Positions 55,369 through 63,676 of a stretch of DNA of 64,000 nt are shown piece after piece. The DNA is taken from the NCBI RefSeq assembly GCF_000614065.1, contig NZ_BAKG01000005.1, positions 1-64,000 of the forward strand, given 5' to 3'. How positions within the stretch are numbered: the stretch's first letter is position 1; every line of letters begins with the position of its first letter. Position numbers and translations under genes: made by a program. The notes under the pieces are model-generated. The model saw nothing but the letters and a program-made list of their open reading frames with translations. It ran no database searches and was not told the DNA's origin. The DNA comes from Prevotella dentasini JCM 15908 (GTDB lineage Bacteria; Bacteroidota; Bacteroidia; Bacteroidales; Bacteroidaceae).

Positions 55369-58341
55369 ATGAAAAGAACAGGATTATCGCTGCTGCTACT
55401 GCTTGTGGCACTGCTGGCAACAGCACAGAATAAAACCATCTCAGGCTCTCTCTACGACGAAACGGAAAAAGCCGCGCTGCCCTACGCGGTGGTGCAGCTG
55501 CTCAAGCCGGACAGCACCTACATCTCGGGCACGACGACAGACGAGAATGGAGCGTTCAGAATAACGGCACCCGGAGACGGGCGGTATATTGTCAAGGCCT
55601 CCTACGTAGGCTTCAGGAACGTCTGCCGGAACGCCACCATTACCAACGGCAGCGATGTGGACTTGGGACAGCTGACCTTTCAGAGCAATGCACATGCACT
55701 CAAGGAGATTACCGTAACGGCCAGTGCTCCCAAGGTGGTGCTGAAGGCAGACACCTTTCAGTATAATGCCTCGGCCTACCGCGTACCCGAGGGGTCTACG
55801 ATTGAAGCCCTCGTCAAGGTGCTGCCGGGAGCCGAGGTGGGCGACGACGGGAGCATAAAGATAAACGGAAAGGAAGTGAAGAAGATTCTCGTAGACGGAA
55901 AGGAGTTCATGGTGGGCGACACGAAGACGGCCCTGAAGAATCTGCCTACCTCTATTATAGAAAAGGTGAAGGCATACGACCAGCAGAGCGACCTCGCCCG
56001 CGTTACGGGCATTGACGACGGAGAAGAGTCGACCGTGCTCGACTTCGGCATCAAGAAGGGAATGAACAAGGGCATGTTCTCCAACATCAACTTGGGCATC
56101 GGTACCAAGAGCCGCTACTCCGAGCGCGGAATGGCAGCCTACTTCAACGATAAAATCCGCCTGATGGGCTTTGCCTCTGCCAACAATACCAACGACATGG
56201 GCTTCGGCGGCGGGCGGCGCGGCGGCTTCAGGGGCGTGAGACAGGGGCTTAACGCCGCGAAGATGGTCGGGCTGAACGTGAACTACAATGATGGGAAGAC
56301 GCTGCAATGGGATGCAAGCGTGCGGTGGAACCATGCCAATGGCGACCTCAACAGCCGCGTGTCGGCAGAGAACTACGTTGCCCGGCAGGAATCGTTCTCC
56401 AACCGTCTCTCGCAGCAGTTCACCCGGAGCAACTCATGGGACGGACGCTTCCGGCTGGAATGGACTCCCGATTCTGCGTGGAACATCATGTTCCGCCCCA
56501 ACATACAGCTAAGCAAGAGCGACGGGCAGACGGTCAGCACCTCCTCCGCCTTCAATGAGGACCCCTACGGATACACCGACGACCCGTTGGATGGCGAATC
56601 TGTCGAAAGGATGAAGCAGCTCGGACTGGCCGTGAACCGTCAGCAGAACGCCACCATCAGCTATGGCGACAACACTTCCTTGGGCGGTATGCTGCAGGTG
56701 AACCGCAAGCTGGGAAAGGCAGGACGCAATGCGACGCTGCGGCTCGACGGCAGCTACAAGGACAGCGACTCGAAAACGTTCTCCACCCAAGACTTGGAAT
56801 ACTTCCTGCTCAGGAACAGCCTCGGGATGGACTCCACCTTTCAGGCCTACCGCTATAACCTCATGCCGGCCAAAAGCCTCGGTTACGCTGCCGAGGCTAC
56901 CTACAGCGAGCCTATAGCACCGAAGACTTACCTGCAATTCAGCTACCAGTTCAAGTATGATTTTTCTAAGAGCGACCGCTCTACCTACGACTTCTCCGGC
57001 CTCGGAACGGACTTCTTCGGCTCCGTACGGCCTGCCTACCGCTCGTGGGACAGCTATCTTTCGCTCCTTTCCGCTCCGTTGGAAGACTATCGTGCCACTG
57101 GGCTAAGCCGCTATTCGGAGTATCGCGCCTACACGCACAACGCACAGGTGATGCTGAGATTGAACCATGAGAAGTGGCGGATGAATGTGGGCGTGATGTT
57201 CCAGCCGCAGCATACGACCTACATGCAGGACTATCTCGGCGTTCATGTCGACACTATGCGCAACGTGGTGAACTGGAGTCCGACATTCGACTTCCGATAT
57301 AAGTTCGACGACCAGACCCGTCTCCGCATCTATTATCGCGGTACGGCCGTACAGCCTACCATGAGCCAGTTGCTCGACATCGTGGACAATACCGATCCAC
57401 AGAACGTTTCAGTGGGAAATCCGGGACTGAAGCCGGCCTTTGAGAATCGTTTCCGGCTGTTCTACAACACGTACCGGGCCAATCATGCCCGGTCGGTAAT
57501 GACCTTCGTCAACTTCTCCAATACGCGCAATGCCATTGGCAACAGCGTTACCTACGACGCTGCGACTGGCGCGAGAACCGTCCGGCCCGTCAACGTGAAC
57601 GGCAACTGGAACGCCAATGCGGCGGTCATGTTCAATACGAGCATCGACTCGGCAGGCGTATGGAACGTGAATACTTTCACGACAGGAGGTTTCAACCGTT
57701 ATGCAAGCTATCTTCAGATGACCGCAGCGAGTCAGCTGGCAAAGAATATCACGAAGTCGCTGAACCTGAGCGAGCGTCTCTCCGCAAGCTATCGGAACTC
57801 TTGGCTGGAGGTGGAGCTGAACGGGACGGTCAATTATGAGAATACGAAGAACAACCTGCAGGCATCCGGCAATCTCAGTACGTGGCAGTTTTCCTACGGA
57901 ACGAGCATATCGCTCTCGCTACCGTGGAACATGAGCCTCTCGACCGACCTGAACGAGCAGAGCCGACGGGGCTACAGCGACGCCTCGCTCAATACGAACG
58001 AGCTGATATGGAACGCCCAGCTCTCGCAGAGTTTCCTCCGAAACAATGCACTGACATTCTCGCTCCAGTTCTATGACATACTGCATCAGCAGAGCAATCT
58101 CTCGCGTGCCATCAACGCCATGGGCCGGACGGATACGGAATATAACAGCATCAACAGCTACGTGATGCTGAGGGCTATCTACCGGCTCAACCTCTTCGGC
58201 GGAAAGGATGCCCATCCGGGTGGCCCGGGATTCGGTCCCGGAGGACATGGCGGAAGGCGTCCGCCGATGGGTGGAGGCCGGCCGTGGGGCGGAGGTCGGC
58301 CACCTCATGGAGGCGGATTCGGTGGCCCGATGGGTTACTAA
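55369..58341 (+). CDS. TonB-receptor-like outer-membrane beta-barrel protein with a Gly-rich tail
   Basis: A 990-aa protein. The signal peptide is MKRTGLSLLLLLVALLATAQ. A carboxypeptidase-regulatory-like beta domain (22-105) begins TISGSLYDETEKAALPYA. A plug-like domain (about 110-220) contains VPEGSTIEALVKVLPGAEV and INGKEVKKILVDGKEF. A long barrel of the OMP_b-brl_3 type follows. The last 50 residues are Gly/Pro/His-rich (GGPGFGPGGHGG, GGGRPPHGGGFGG), and a second Gly/Arg patch (GFGGGRRGGFRG) lies near residue 285. No SusD partner is next to it. The substrate is unknown. It may be SusC-unrelated and involved in envelope or peptide handling. Confidence 0.85.
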   Translation: MKRTGLSLLLLLVALLATAQNKTISGSLYDETEKAALPYAVVQLLKPDSTYISGTTTDENGAFRITAPGDGRYIVKASYVGFRNVCRNATITNGSDVDLGQLTFQSNAHALKEITVTASAPKVVLKADTFQYNASAYRVPEGSTIEALVKVLPGAEVGDDGSIKINGKEVKKILVDGKEFMVGDTKTALKNLPTSIIEKVKAYDQQSDLARVTGIDDGEESTVLDFGIKKGMNKGMFSNINLGIGTKSRYSERGMAAYFNDKIRLMGFASANNTNDMGFGGGRRGGFRGVRQGLNAAKMVGLNVNYNDGKTLQWDASVRWNHANGDLNSRVSAENYVARQESFSNRLSQQFTRSNSWDGRFRLEWTPDSAWNIMFRPNIQLSKSDGQTVSTSSAFNEDPYGYTDDPLDGESVERMKQLGLAVNRQQNATISYGDNTSLGGMLQVNRKLGKAGRNATLRLDGSYKDSDSKTFSTQDLEYFLLRNSLGMDSTFQAYRYNLMPAKSLGYAAEATYSEPIAPKTYLQFSYQFKYDFSKSDRSTYDFSGLGTDFFGSVRPAYRSWDSYLSLLSAPLEDYRATGLSRYSEYRAYTHNAQVMLRLNHEKWRMNVGVMFQPQHTTYMQDYLGVHVDTMRNVVNWSPTFDFRYKFDDQTRLRIYYRGTAVQPTMSQLLDIVDNTDPQNVSVGNPGLKPAFENRFRLFYNTYRANHARSVMTFVNFSNTRNAIGNSVTYDAATGARTVRPVNVNGNWNANAAVMFNTSIDSAGVWNVNTFTTGGFNRYASYLQMTAASQLAKNITKSLNLSERLSASYRNSWLEVELNGTVNYENTKNNLQASGNLSTWQFSYGTSISLSLPWNMSLSTDLNEQSRRGYSDASLNTNELIWNAQLSQSFLRNNALTFSLQFYDILHQQSNLSRAINAMGRTDTEYNSINSYVMLRAIYRLNLFGGKDAHPGGPGFGPGGHGGRRPPMGGGRPWGGGRPPHGGGFGGPMGY

Positions 58342-58388
58342 ACGACAGCTCCCCTGCCATCTTGCGATGACAGGGGAGCCGTTGTCTT
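58342..58388 (+). terminator. probable terminator after the receptor gene
   Basis: GCTCCCCTG pairs with CAGGGGAGC around a 14-base loop; the outer ACGAC/GTTGT pairing adds to the stem. The T-tract is weak. Confidence 0.5.
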
Positions 58389-58520
58389 ATAATGGTTCTC
58401 TGCTGTGGGGTGTGAAGGGTTCTTTATCCGTGTTTTTGGGGACGAGCCGGTATAGGGACGGAGGGCAGTCTGGCCTTTCGCTCCTTTCTTTATAGTGTAA
58501 GCCAGTGGATTGGATAAAGG

Positions 58521-59090
58521 TTAAAAGGTCTCTTTCAGTACCTGTTCTATAACTTGTGGAAAGTGTTGCATCTCCAGTTGGTGCTCCTTTTCGGCAATGT
58601 CGTCGGGTGTGTCGTCAGGCGACAGGGCGGTCTTGAACTGCGCGATGATTTCTCCTCCGTCGCAGACGTTGCTCACCCAGTGTACGGTCATTCCCGTCTC
58701 GGTTTCTCCGGCAGCCTTCACCGCCTCGTGGACGTGATGCCCGAACATACCCTTGCCCCCGAATTTCGGCAGGAGAGCAGGGTGGAGGTTAATCATCCTG
58801 CCCTCGTAGGCCTTGACGAGGAAGTCGGGAATCATCAGCAGAAAGCCTGCAAGGACGATGAAGTCGATGTGATAGCTCTCCAGCAGTCCCATCAGGATGA
58901 CAGGCTCGTTGAATATGGCCTTGGGCAGTACGGCGGTTTCTACTTCGAGGTTCTTCGCTCTCGTCAGCGCGTATGCGTCGGCACGGTTGCTGAGCACGAG
59001 GGATATGTTGACATTCGGGTCATTCTCGAAGTGTCGGATGATGTTCTCGCAGTTGCTGCCACTGCCTGATACAAATATTGCAACGTTCAT
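58521..59090 (-). CDS. purN: phosphoribosylglycinamide formyltransferase
   Basis: 189 aa. Transfers formyl from 10-formyl-THF to GAR in purine synthesis. The N-terminus MNVAIFVSGSGSNCENIIRH holds the substrate loop. NLHPALLPKFGGKGMFGHHV carries the catalytic His, and GMTVHWVSNVCDGGEIIAQ the folate loop and Asp. Length is normal. The gene is 220 bases downstream of the S4 gene on the same strand, in DNA without other features. Confidence 0.94.
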   Translation of the reverse strand: MNVAIFVSGSGSNCENIIRHFENDPNVNISLVLSNRADAYALTRAKNLEVETAVLPKAIFNEPVILMGLLESYHIDFIVLAGFLLMIPDFLVKAYEGRMINLHPALLPKFGGKGMFGHHVHEAVKAAGETETGMTVHWVSNVCDGGEIIAQFKTALSPDDTPDDIAEKEHQLEMQHFPQVIEQVLKETF

Positions 59091-59310
59091 ATTCTGTTTA
59101 TTTTAAGAAATGATGATTTGTCCGTACCGCTTTTCCTGACAGGAGACAGGGACGGAGGGGTGTAGGGGTTCTGTGCTTTTAGTCCTGTCGGCAAGTGCGT
59201 TGTATGGCATCGTCGGCAAGTCCTCTGCCTGTGCCCACGGGTATGGGGCTTGATAGGATTGGACATCTGCTTTTGCTGTCGTCGGGACTTTCAGCGTTGA
59301 AAGAGATTTG

Positions 59311-59754
59311 TTAGTGTTGTTCCCACATGAAATCGTCGTCGAAATCGTCGTCCGCCTCGTCGTTGAGTCCGAGCAGGGCAGGGTCAACGAAGGCGTCCAT
59401 TGCGCGGCGGTCTTTCTTGGTGGGGCGGCCTGTTCCCCGGGCACGGTCTATGAATCCGCTGATGCGGCTCATTTCCAACAGCTCGTACTGCTTGGCTTCG
59501 GTTACGTTCTTGTATATTTCTGGGATAAGTTTGGCCCCGACGCGCTGCTCAATGGTCTTGAGAACCTCGAACGAATAGACGATGGGAGGCTTCTTCACGC
59601 TGACCACTTCCCCTGCCTTGATGGTATGCGACGGCTTCACGTTCACTCCCTTGATGGTAACGCGCCCGTTTTTGCAGGCGTCGGCGGCGATGCTGCGTGT
59701 CTTGAATATGCGTGCCGCCCAAAGCCATTTGTCTATTCTTGCTACGTCTGCCAT
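59311..59754 (-). CDS. S4-domain RNA-binding protein (Hsp15-like)
   Basis: 147 aa. The N-terminal S4 domain is RIDKWLWAARIFKTRSIAAD, then GRVTIKGVNVKPSHTIKAGE, the Hsp15 pattern; Hsp15 binds stalled 50S subunits carrying nascent chains. RGTGRPTKKDRRAMDAF and a very acidic C-terminus (ADDDFDDDFMWEQH) follow. It begins two bases after the pth stop, so the two are surely co-transcribed. Confidence 0.88.
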   Translation of the reverse strand: MADVARIDKWLWAARIFKTRSIAADACKNGRVTIKGVNVKPSHTIKAGEVVSVKKPPIVYSFEVLKTIEQRVGAKLIPEIYKNVTEAKQYELLEMSRISGFIDRARGTGRPTKKDRRAMDAFVDPALLGLNDEADDDFDDDFMWEQH

Positions 59755-59756
59755 GA

Positions 59757-60328
59757 TTACTTTTTGCCTAATTTGTTGTATTGGTTCATCGTGATGTCTA
59801 TTCCGGCAAGCACAAAGCTGCGGATGATGTCAACGGACAGGTCTATCGAGGGTTGCAGCGTCCTCATCTCGTCCTCGGAATAATGCCCGAGTACCCAGTC
59901 AACCTGTCCGCCACGGGGATAGTCGTTGCCTACTCCCATTCGCAGTCGGGCATAGTTCTGTCCGATGAGTTGCTGGATGTGGCCGAGTCCGTTGTGTCCT
60001 CCGTTGGACCCGTTCCCTTTCAGGCGGAAGGCACCGAGGGGCAGGGCAACGTCGTCTGAGACAACAAGCAGGCGGCTTTCGTCTATCTTCTCGCTGTTGA
60101 GCCAGTAGCGGACGGCATTGCCCGAGAGGTTCATGAAGGTGGTCGGCTTGAGGAGAATCACCTTGCGGCCCTTGATGCTTGTCTCGGCAATGTATCCGTA
60201 ACGCTTGTCCTCAAAAACAATATTGGACGCTTTGCAAAAGCGTCCAATACCATAAATCCTGTGTTGTGACGGGTTCCCTCGTACTCTCGTCCGGGGTTGC
60301 CCAGTCCACATATCAAATACTTGTCCAA
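59757..60328 (-). CDS. pth: peptidyl-tRNA hydrolase (frameshifted)
   Basis: Releases tRNA from peptidyl-tRNA. The first 33 codons from a TTG start at 60328 read [20 protein letters not shown], then [12 protein letters not shown], with the substrate-binding Asn and catalytic His. The remainder is in another frame: [53 protein letters not shown] and [10 protein letters not shown]. One added base near 60233-60240 restores 190 aa. The break falls inside a perfect hairpin (60221-60249). pth is usually essential, so this is probably an artefact. It follows rplY by 38 bases. Confidence 0.9.
60221..60249. repeat. perfect 13-base inverted repeat inside pth
   Basis: TATTGGACGCTTT and AAAGCGTCCAATA are exact reverse complements with a three-base loop (GCA). 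The pth frame break lies in this hairpin. Confidence 0.85.
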
Positions 60329-60366
60329 TTTTCTTTAAGATTAGATACTGAAAGAATCGGCTCTCG

Positions 60367-60963
60367 TTATTCTTCAGCAGCAGCTGCGGCTGTGGCAATG
60401 GAGTTACGTGTTGCCTTGATAGAGCAAACGACAACTTCTTTCGGAGTTACCAGTTCGAGACCCTCGAAGTTCAGGTCGCCCACCTTGATGCTCTTGCCGA
60501 GCTGCAAGGCTGTAACGTCAATATCAAGCTGCTCGGGAATCTGCTTGTAGGCAGCCTTTACGTTAATCTTGCGGATAGACATGTTCATGCGGCCACCGTC
60601 GCGTACACCCTGAGCAAGGCCTGTGAGCTTAACGGGAACGCCCATGACAATTGGCTTCTGCTCGTTAACCTCGTAGAAATCTACGTGCAGCAGTGCGTCT
60701 GTTACTGGGTGGAACTGGAGTTCTTTCAGTACTGCGGTATGGCTTTCTCCGTCAATAGCCAGCTCTACAACGTAGATGTGCGGAGTGTATACGAGCTTGC
60801 GAAGCTCCGACATGGGTACTGTGAAGGAGATGGCAACGGGCTTTCCGTCCTTGTGTGCCTCGCCATAGAGGTTACAGGGTACCAAACCCTCCTTGCGAAT
60901 TAGCTTGGATGCTTTCTTACCAACGGCTTCGCGCTTCTGTCCTGAAATTTTGATTTCTTTCAT
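60367..60963 (-). CDS. rplY: 50S ribosomal protein bL25 / general stress protein Ctc
   Basis: A 198-aa, long (Ctc) form of L25 that binds 5S rRNA. The N-terminal L25 domain is REAVGKKASKLIRKEGLVPC, followed by LYGEAHKDGKPVAIS and LQFHPVTDALLHVDFYEV. The C-terminal TL5-type domain follows (VPVKLTGLAQGVRDGGRMN). An Ala-rich end (TRNSIATAAAAAEE) is present. It is the first gene of rplY-pth-S4-purN, with a promoter at 61084-61114 and a leader of about 115 bases. Confidence 0.95.
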   Translation of the reverse strand: MKEIKISGQKREAVGKKASKLIRKEGLVPCNLYGEAHKDGKPVAISFTVPMSELRKLVYTPHIYVVELAIDGESHTAVLKELQFHPVTDALLHVDFYEVNEQKPIVMGVPVKLTGLAQGVRDGGRMNMSIRKINVKAAYKQIPEQLDIDVTALQLGKSIKVGDLNFEGLELVTPKEVVVCSIKATRNSIATAAAAAEE

Positions 60964-61083
60964 TTTTCTTTTGTGTTACTCTAAATTAATATAAACTTTA
61001 ATTCGCCATCACACACTGAGAATATAGAGAGAAGCAGCAGACGGTACAGCTGCCATCCTTTTCCCAATTTGCAAAAAGCGGTG

Positions 61084-61114
61084 CAAAGATAAGGATTTCC
61101 AACCGATTGACCAA
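61084..61114 (-). promoter_or_regulatory. Bacteroidetes promoter of rplY-pth-S4
   Basis: Minus strand TTG (61114-61112), 20 bases, TATCTTTG (61091-61084). Confidence 0.65.
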
Positions 61115-61152
61115 GTTATAAACTAAAAAAAACTGAAAAAGCCCCGTCCCCC

Positions 61153-61183
61153 TTGCGTGTTTCATGGAATTTTCCTACATTTG
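61153..61183 (+). promoter_or_regulatory. Bacteroidetes promoter of nusB-yajC-ybbR-coaE
   Basis: TTG (61153-61155), 20 bases, TACATTTG (61176-61183). It lies inside the longest open frame, which rules out the upstream start at 61164 and supports ATG 61221. Confidence 0.7.
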
Positions 61184-61220
61184 CAAAATAAAGAATTACA
61201 AAGAAGCACATTATACGAGC

Positions 61221-62309
61221 ATGATTAATAGAGATTTAATTCGAATTAAAATCGTCCAGTTAACCTACGCATACTATCAGAACGGTAACCGCAACATGGA
61301 CAATGCAGAGAAGGAACTGCTGTATAGTCTTTCAAAAGCATACGGGCTGTATAACCATCTCTTGGCCCTTATCGTTGCCATCACGCAGGAGGAGCGCCAC
61401 CGCGTAGAAGTTCTGACCACGCGTGCAAAGCGTGAAGGCACAGAAGAACCCTCACAGCGGTTCGCCTACAACAAGTTTGCCGTGCAGTTGGAGGAAAACA
61501 AACAGCTTGTTTCCTACATCAGCACACAGCAGCAGCGTTGGGAAGACGACATCGAGACGGTGCGCAGGCTCTGTGACCAAATAGAGCAGAGTACTATCTA
61601 TCAGGAATACATGCAGAGTGAGGAGGATTCCTACGACGTAGACCGTGAGGTCTGGCGCAAGATTTACCGTACTCTCATTCAGGAGAACGAAGACCTTGAC
61701 GCATTGTTGGAGGAGAAGAGTCTCTATTGGAACGACGATAAGGAAATTGTCGATACGTTTGTCATCAAAACCATTAAGCGTTTCGACCCTGCCAATAAGA
61801 GCAATCAGGAGCTGCTGCCCGAGTACAAGGACGAGGAAGACCGCGAATTTGCCGTGAAGCTGTTCCGTGCCACAATCCTCAATGCCGACACTTATCAGCG
61901 TTATATGAGCGAGACCAGCCGCAACTGGGATTTCTCCCGTCTCGCCTATATGGATGTTGTCATCATGCAGATAGCCATTGCAGAGATGCTTACTTTCCCG
62001 AATATCCCTGCGACGGTAACCATCAACGAGTATGTAGACCTTGCGAAGGTTTACAGCACTCCGCGTAGTGGAGGATACATCAACGGTATGCTCGACACCA
62101 TTGCTCGCTATCTCATTGAGACGGGAGCCATGATGAAGCAGATGCCAGAGCCTCGCCAGCGTCGTCCGAGGGAGGTCATGCAAGGTTCGCCACGGTATGG
62201 CAATCGTCCTTACAACCGTTCTTACAACCGTCAGCCAATGCGTGGCTATGATGGCCAAGACATAGAAAGAACCGAATTTAAAGTAGAAGATAATACAGAT
62301 AAAGAATAA
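61221..62309 (+). CDS. nusB: transcription antitermination factor NusB (long Bacteroidetes form)
   Basis: 362 aa. Binds boxA RNA with S10 in rRNA antitermination. The N-terminus MINRDLIRIKIVQLTYAYYQ matches Bacteroidetes NusB, which is about twice the length of the E. coli protein. The NusB core is in the C-terminal half (FRATILNADTYQRYMSETSR, DVVIMQIAIAEMLTFPNIP, TINEYVDLAKVYSTPRSGGY). The last 60 residues are basic and disordered (PYNRSYNRQPMRGYDG). Its stop overlaps the yajC start. Confidence 0.93.
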   Translation: MINRDLIRIKIVQLTYAYYQNGNRNMDNAEKELLYSLSKAYGLYNHLLALIVAITQEERHRVEVLTTRAKREGTEEPSQRFAYNKFAVQLEENKQLVSYISTQQQRWEDDIETVRRLCDQIEQSTIYQEYMQSEEDSYDVDREVWRKIYRTLIQENEDLDALLEEKSLYWNDDKEIVDTFVIKTIKRFDPANKSNQELLPEYKDEEDREFAVKLFRATILNADTYQRYMSETSRNWDFSRLAYMDVVIMQIAIAEMLTFPNIPATVTINEYVDLAKVYSTPRSGGYINGMLDTIARYLIETGAMMKQMPEPRQRRPREVMQGSPRYGNRPYNRSYNRQPMRGYDGQDIERTEFKVEDNTDKE

Positions 62310-62638
62310 TGAATACATCAATTTTCCTCGCTGCACAGGCAGCACAGGGCGGAAGCCCATTGCCCATGATACTGATGATGGTTGCCGTCTTCGCTATCAT
62401 GTGGTTGTTTATGATTCGTCCACAGCAGAAGAAGCAGAAAGAAATACGCGCTTTCCAAAACTCGCTGACCGAGGGTAGCTCCGTTGTAGTCAGCGGTGGC
62501 ATTTATGGTACCGTGAAGCGCATTGACCTTGCTGCCAACAAAGTGGAAGTGGAGATAGCCCGTGGCGTTGTCATCACCGTCAACAAGGGTGCTGTCTTTG
62601 CAGATGCAGAGTCTTCGCAGCAGGCGCAGGCTAAATAA
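62309..62638 (+). CDS. yajC: preprotein translocase accessory subunit YajC
   Basis: A 109-aa single-span membrane protein associated with SecDF. The membrane helix is PMILMMVAVFAIMWLFMIRP, followed by QQKKQKEIRAFQNSL and VVSGGIYGTVKRIDLAANKV, the family pattern. It overlaps the nusB stop by one base. ybbR follows after 30 bases. Confidence 0.93.
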   Translation: MNTSIFLAAQAAQGGSPLPMILMMVAVFAIMWLFMIRPQQKKQKEIRAFQNSLTEGSSVVVSGGIYGTVKRIDLAANKVEVEIARGVVITVNKGAVFADAESSQQAQAK

Positions 62639-62668
62639 ATCAGAAAACGATTTGAGAGCAAACGGATA

Positions 62669-63676
62669 ATGGTTGGCAAGTCGCTGAACGTTTTCAGTCT
62701 ATTCAGGAACTTCTTGTCGCAGATTGTCAACAAGGAGTTTCTGATTTTTTTGTTCTTTCTCGGCTTGAGCGGACTTTTCTGGCTCACGATGGCCCTTGAC
62801 GATACCTACGAGAAAGAGTTTACCGTGGATGTCCGGCTGGCAGGCGTACCCAAGAACGTGGTCGTAACCAGCGAGATGGACTCCATGGTGCGATTCGTTG
62901 TGCGCGACAAGGGCTACATTATCGGGCTGTATATGTTCCGCGAGCAGTTCCATCCCCTCTTCTTCGACTTTCAGGCATATAGCGACGGCAAGGGGACAGG
63001 AGTGATTTCCTCTGCTGAGGTGCTCAAGATGATTAATCAGCAAACCTACAAGAGTTCTAAGGTAACGGCGGTCAAGTCGGAGAATCTGACCTTTGAATTC
63101 AACTACGGACTTCACAAGCGTGTCCCGGTACGCCTGTTGGGAAGGGTCGTTCCAGAAGACGGCTACTATCTGGCACACGTTCAGTTCACGCCCGACAGCG
63201 TAGATGTCTATGCCTCGAGGAAGGTCTTGGACAGCATACAGCAGGCCTACACGGTGCGGCAGGACATCCGTAATTTCTCTGAAGTAAAGGACCTGCCGGC
63301 CCAACTGCGCAAAATCAGGAATGCCAAGTGTACTCCGGGGCAGGTGAAGATGAGATTGTTTCCCGACGTCCTTACCGAGGAAGAGGTAGAAGTCCCCATC
63401 GAGGCCATCAACGTACCGAAAGACAAGATTCTCAGAACGTTTCCCGGGAAGGTCAGTGTGAAGTTCGTTGTCGGGGCAAGAAGAATGAAATCCATGCCGA
63501 AAAACATTACGACGCGGGAACTTCTTCCCACGGGCTTCCGGGTGATAGTCAACTATAACGAAGTGGCAGAACACAAGTCGGAGAAATGCCACCTCTATGT
63601 AACGGGAACTCCGTTGGGAGTCCGCAACGCCCGTCCATCCGTCGAGCACGTCGACTATCTGATAGAGCAGAAATGA
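62669..63676 (+). CDS. YbbR-like domain protein (CdaR-like)
   Basis: A 335-aa protein. One N-terminal membrane helix (EFLIFLFFLGLSGLFWLTMA) precedes extracytoplasmic YbbR-type beta repeats (e.g. VPVRLLGRVVPEDGYYLAHV, FTPDSVDVYASRKVLDSI, VEVPIEAINVP). In Firmicutes YbbR (CdaR) modulates the diadenylate cyclase CdaA; no cyclase gene is adjacent here. Its stop overlaps the coaE start (ATGA). Confidence 0.88.
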   Translation: MVGKSLNVFSLFRNFLSQIVNKEFLIFLFFLGLSGLFWLTMALDDTYEKEFTVDVRLAGVPKNVVVTSEMDSMVRFVVRDKGYIIGLYMFREQFHPLFFDFQAYSDGKGTGVISSAEVLKMINQQTYKSSKVTAVKSENLTFEFNYGLHKRVPVRLLGRVVPEDGYYLAHVQFTPDSVDVYASRKVLDSIQQAYTVRQDIRNFSEVKDLPAQLRKIRNAKCTPGQVKMRLFPDVLTEEEVEVPIEAINVPKDKILRTFPGKVSVKFVVGARRMKSMPKNITTRELLPTGFRVIVNYNEVAEHKSEKCHLYVTGTPLGVRNARPSVEHVDYLIEQK

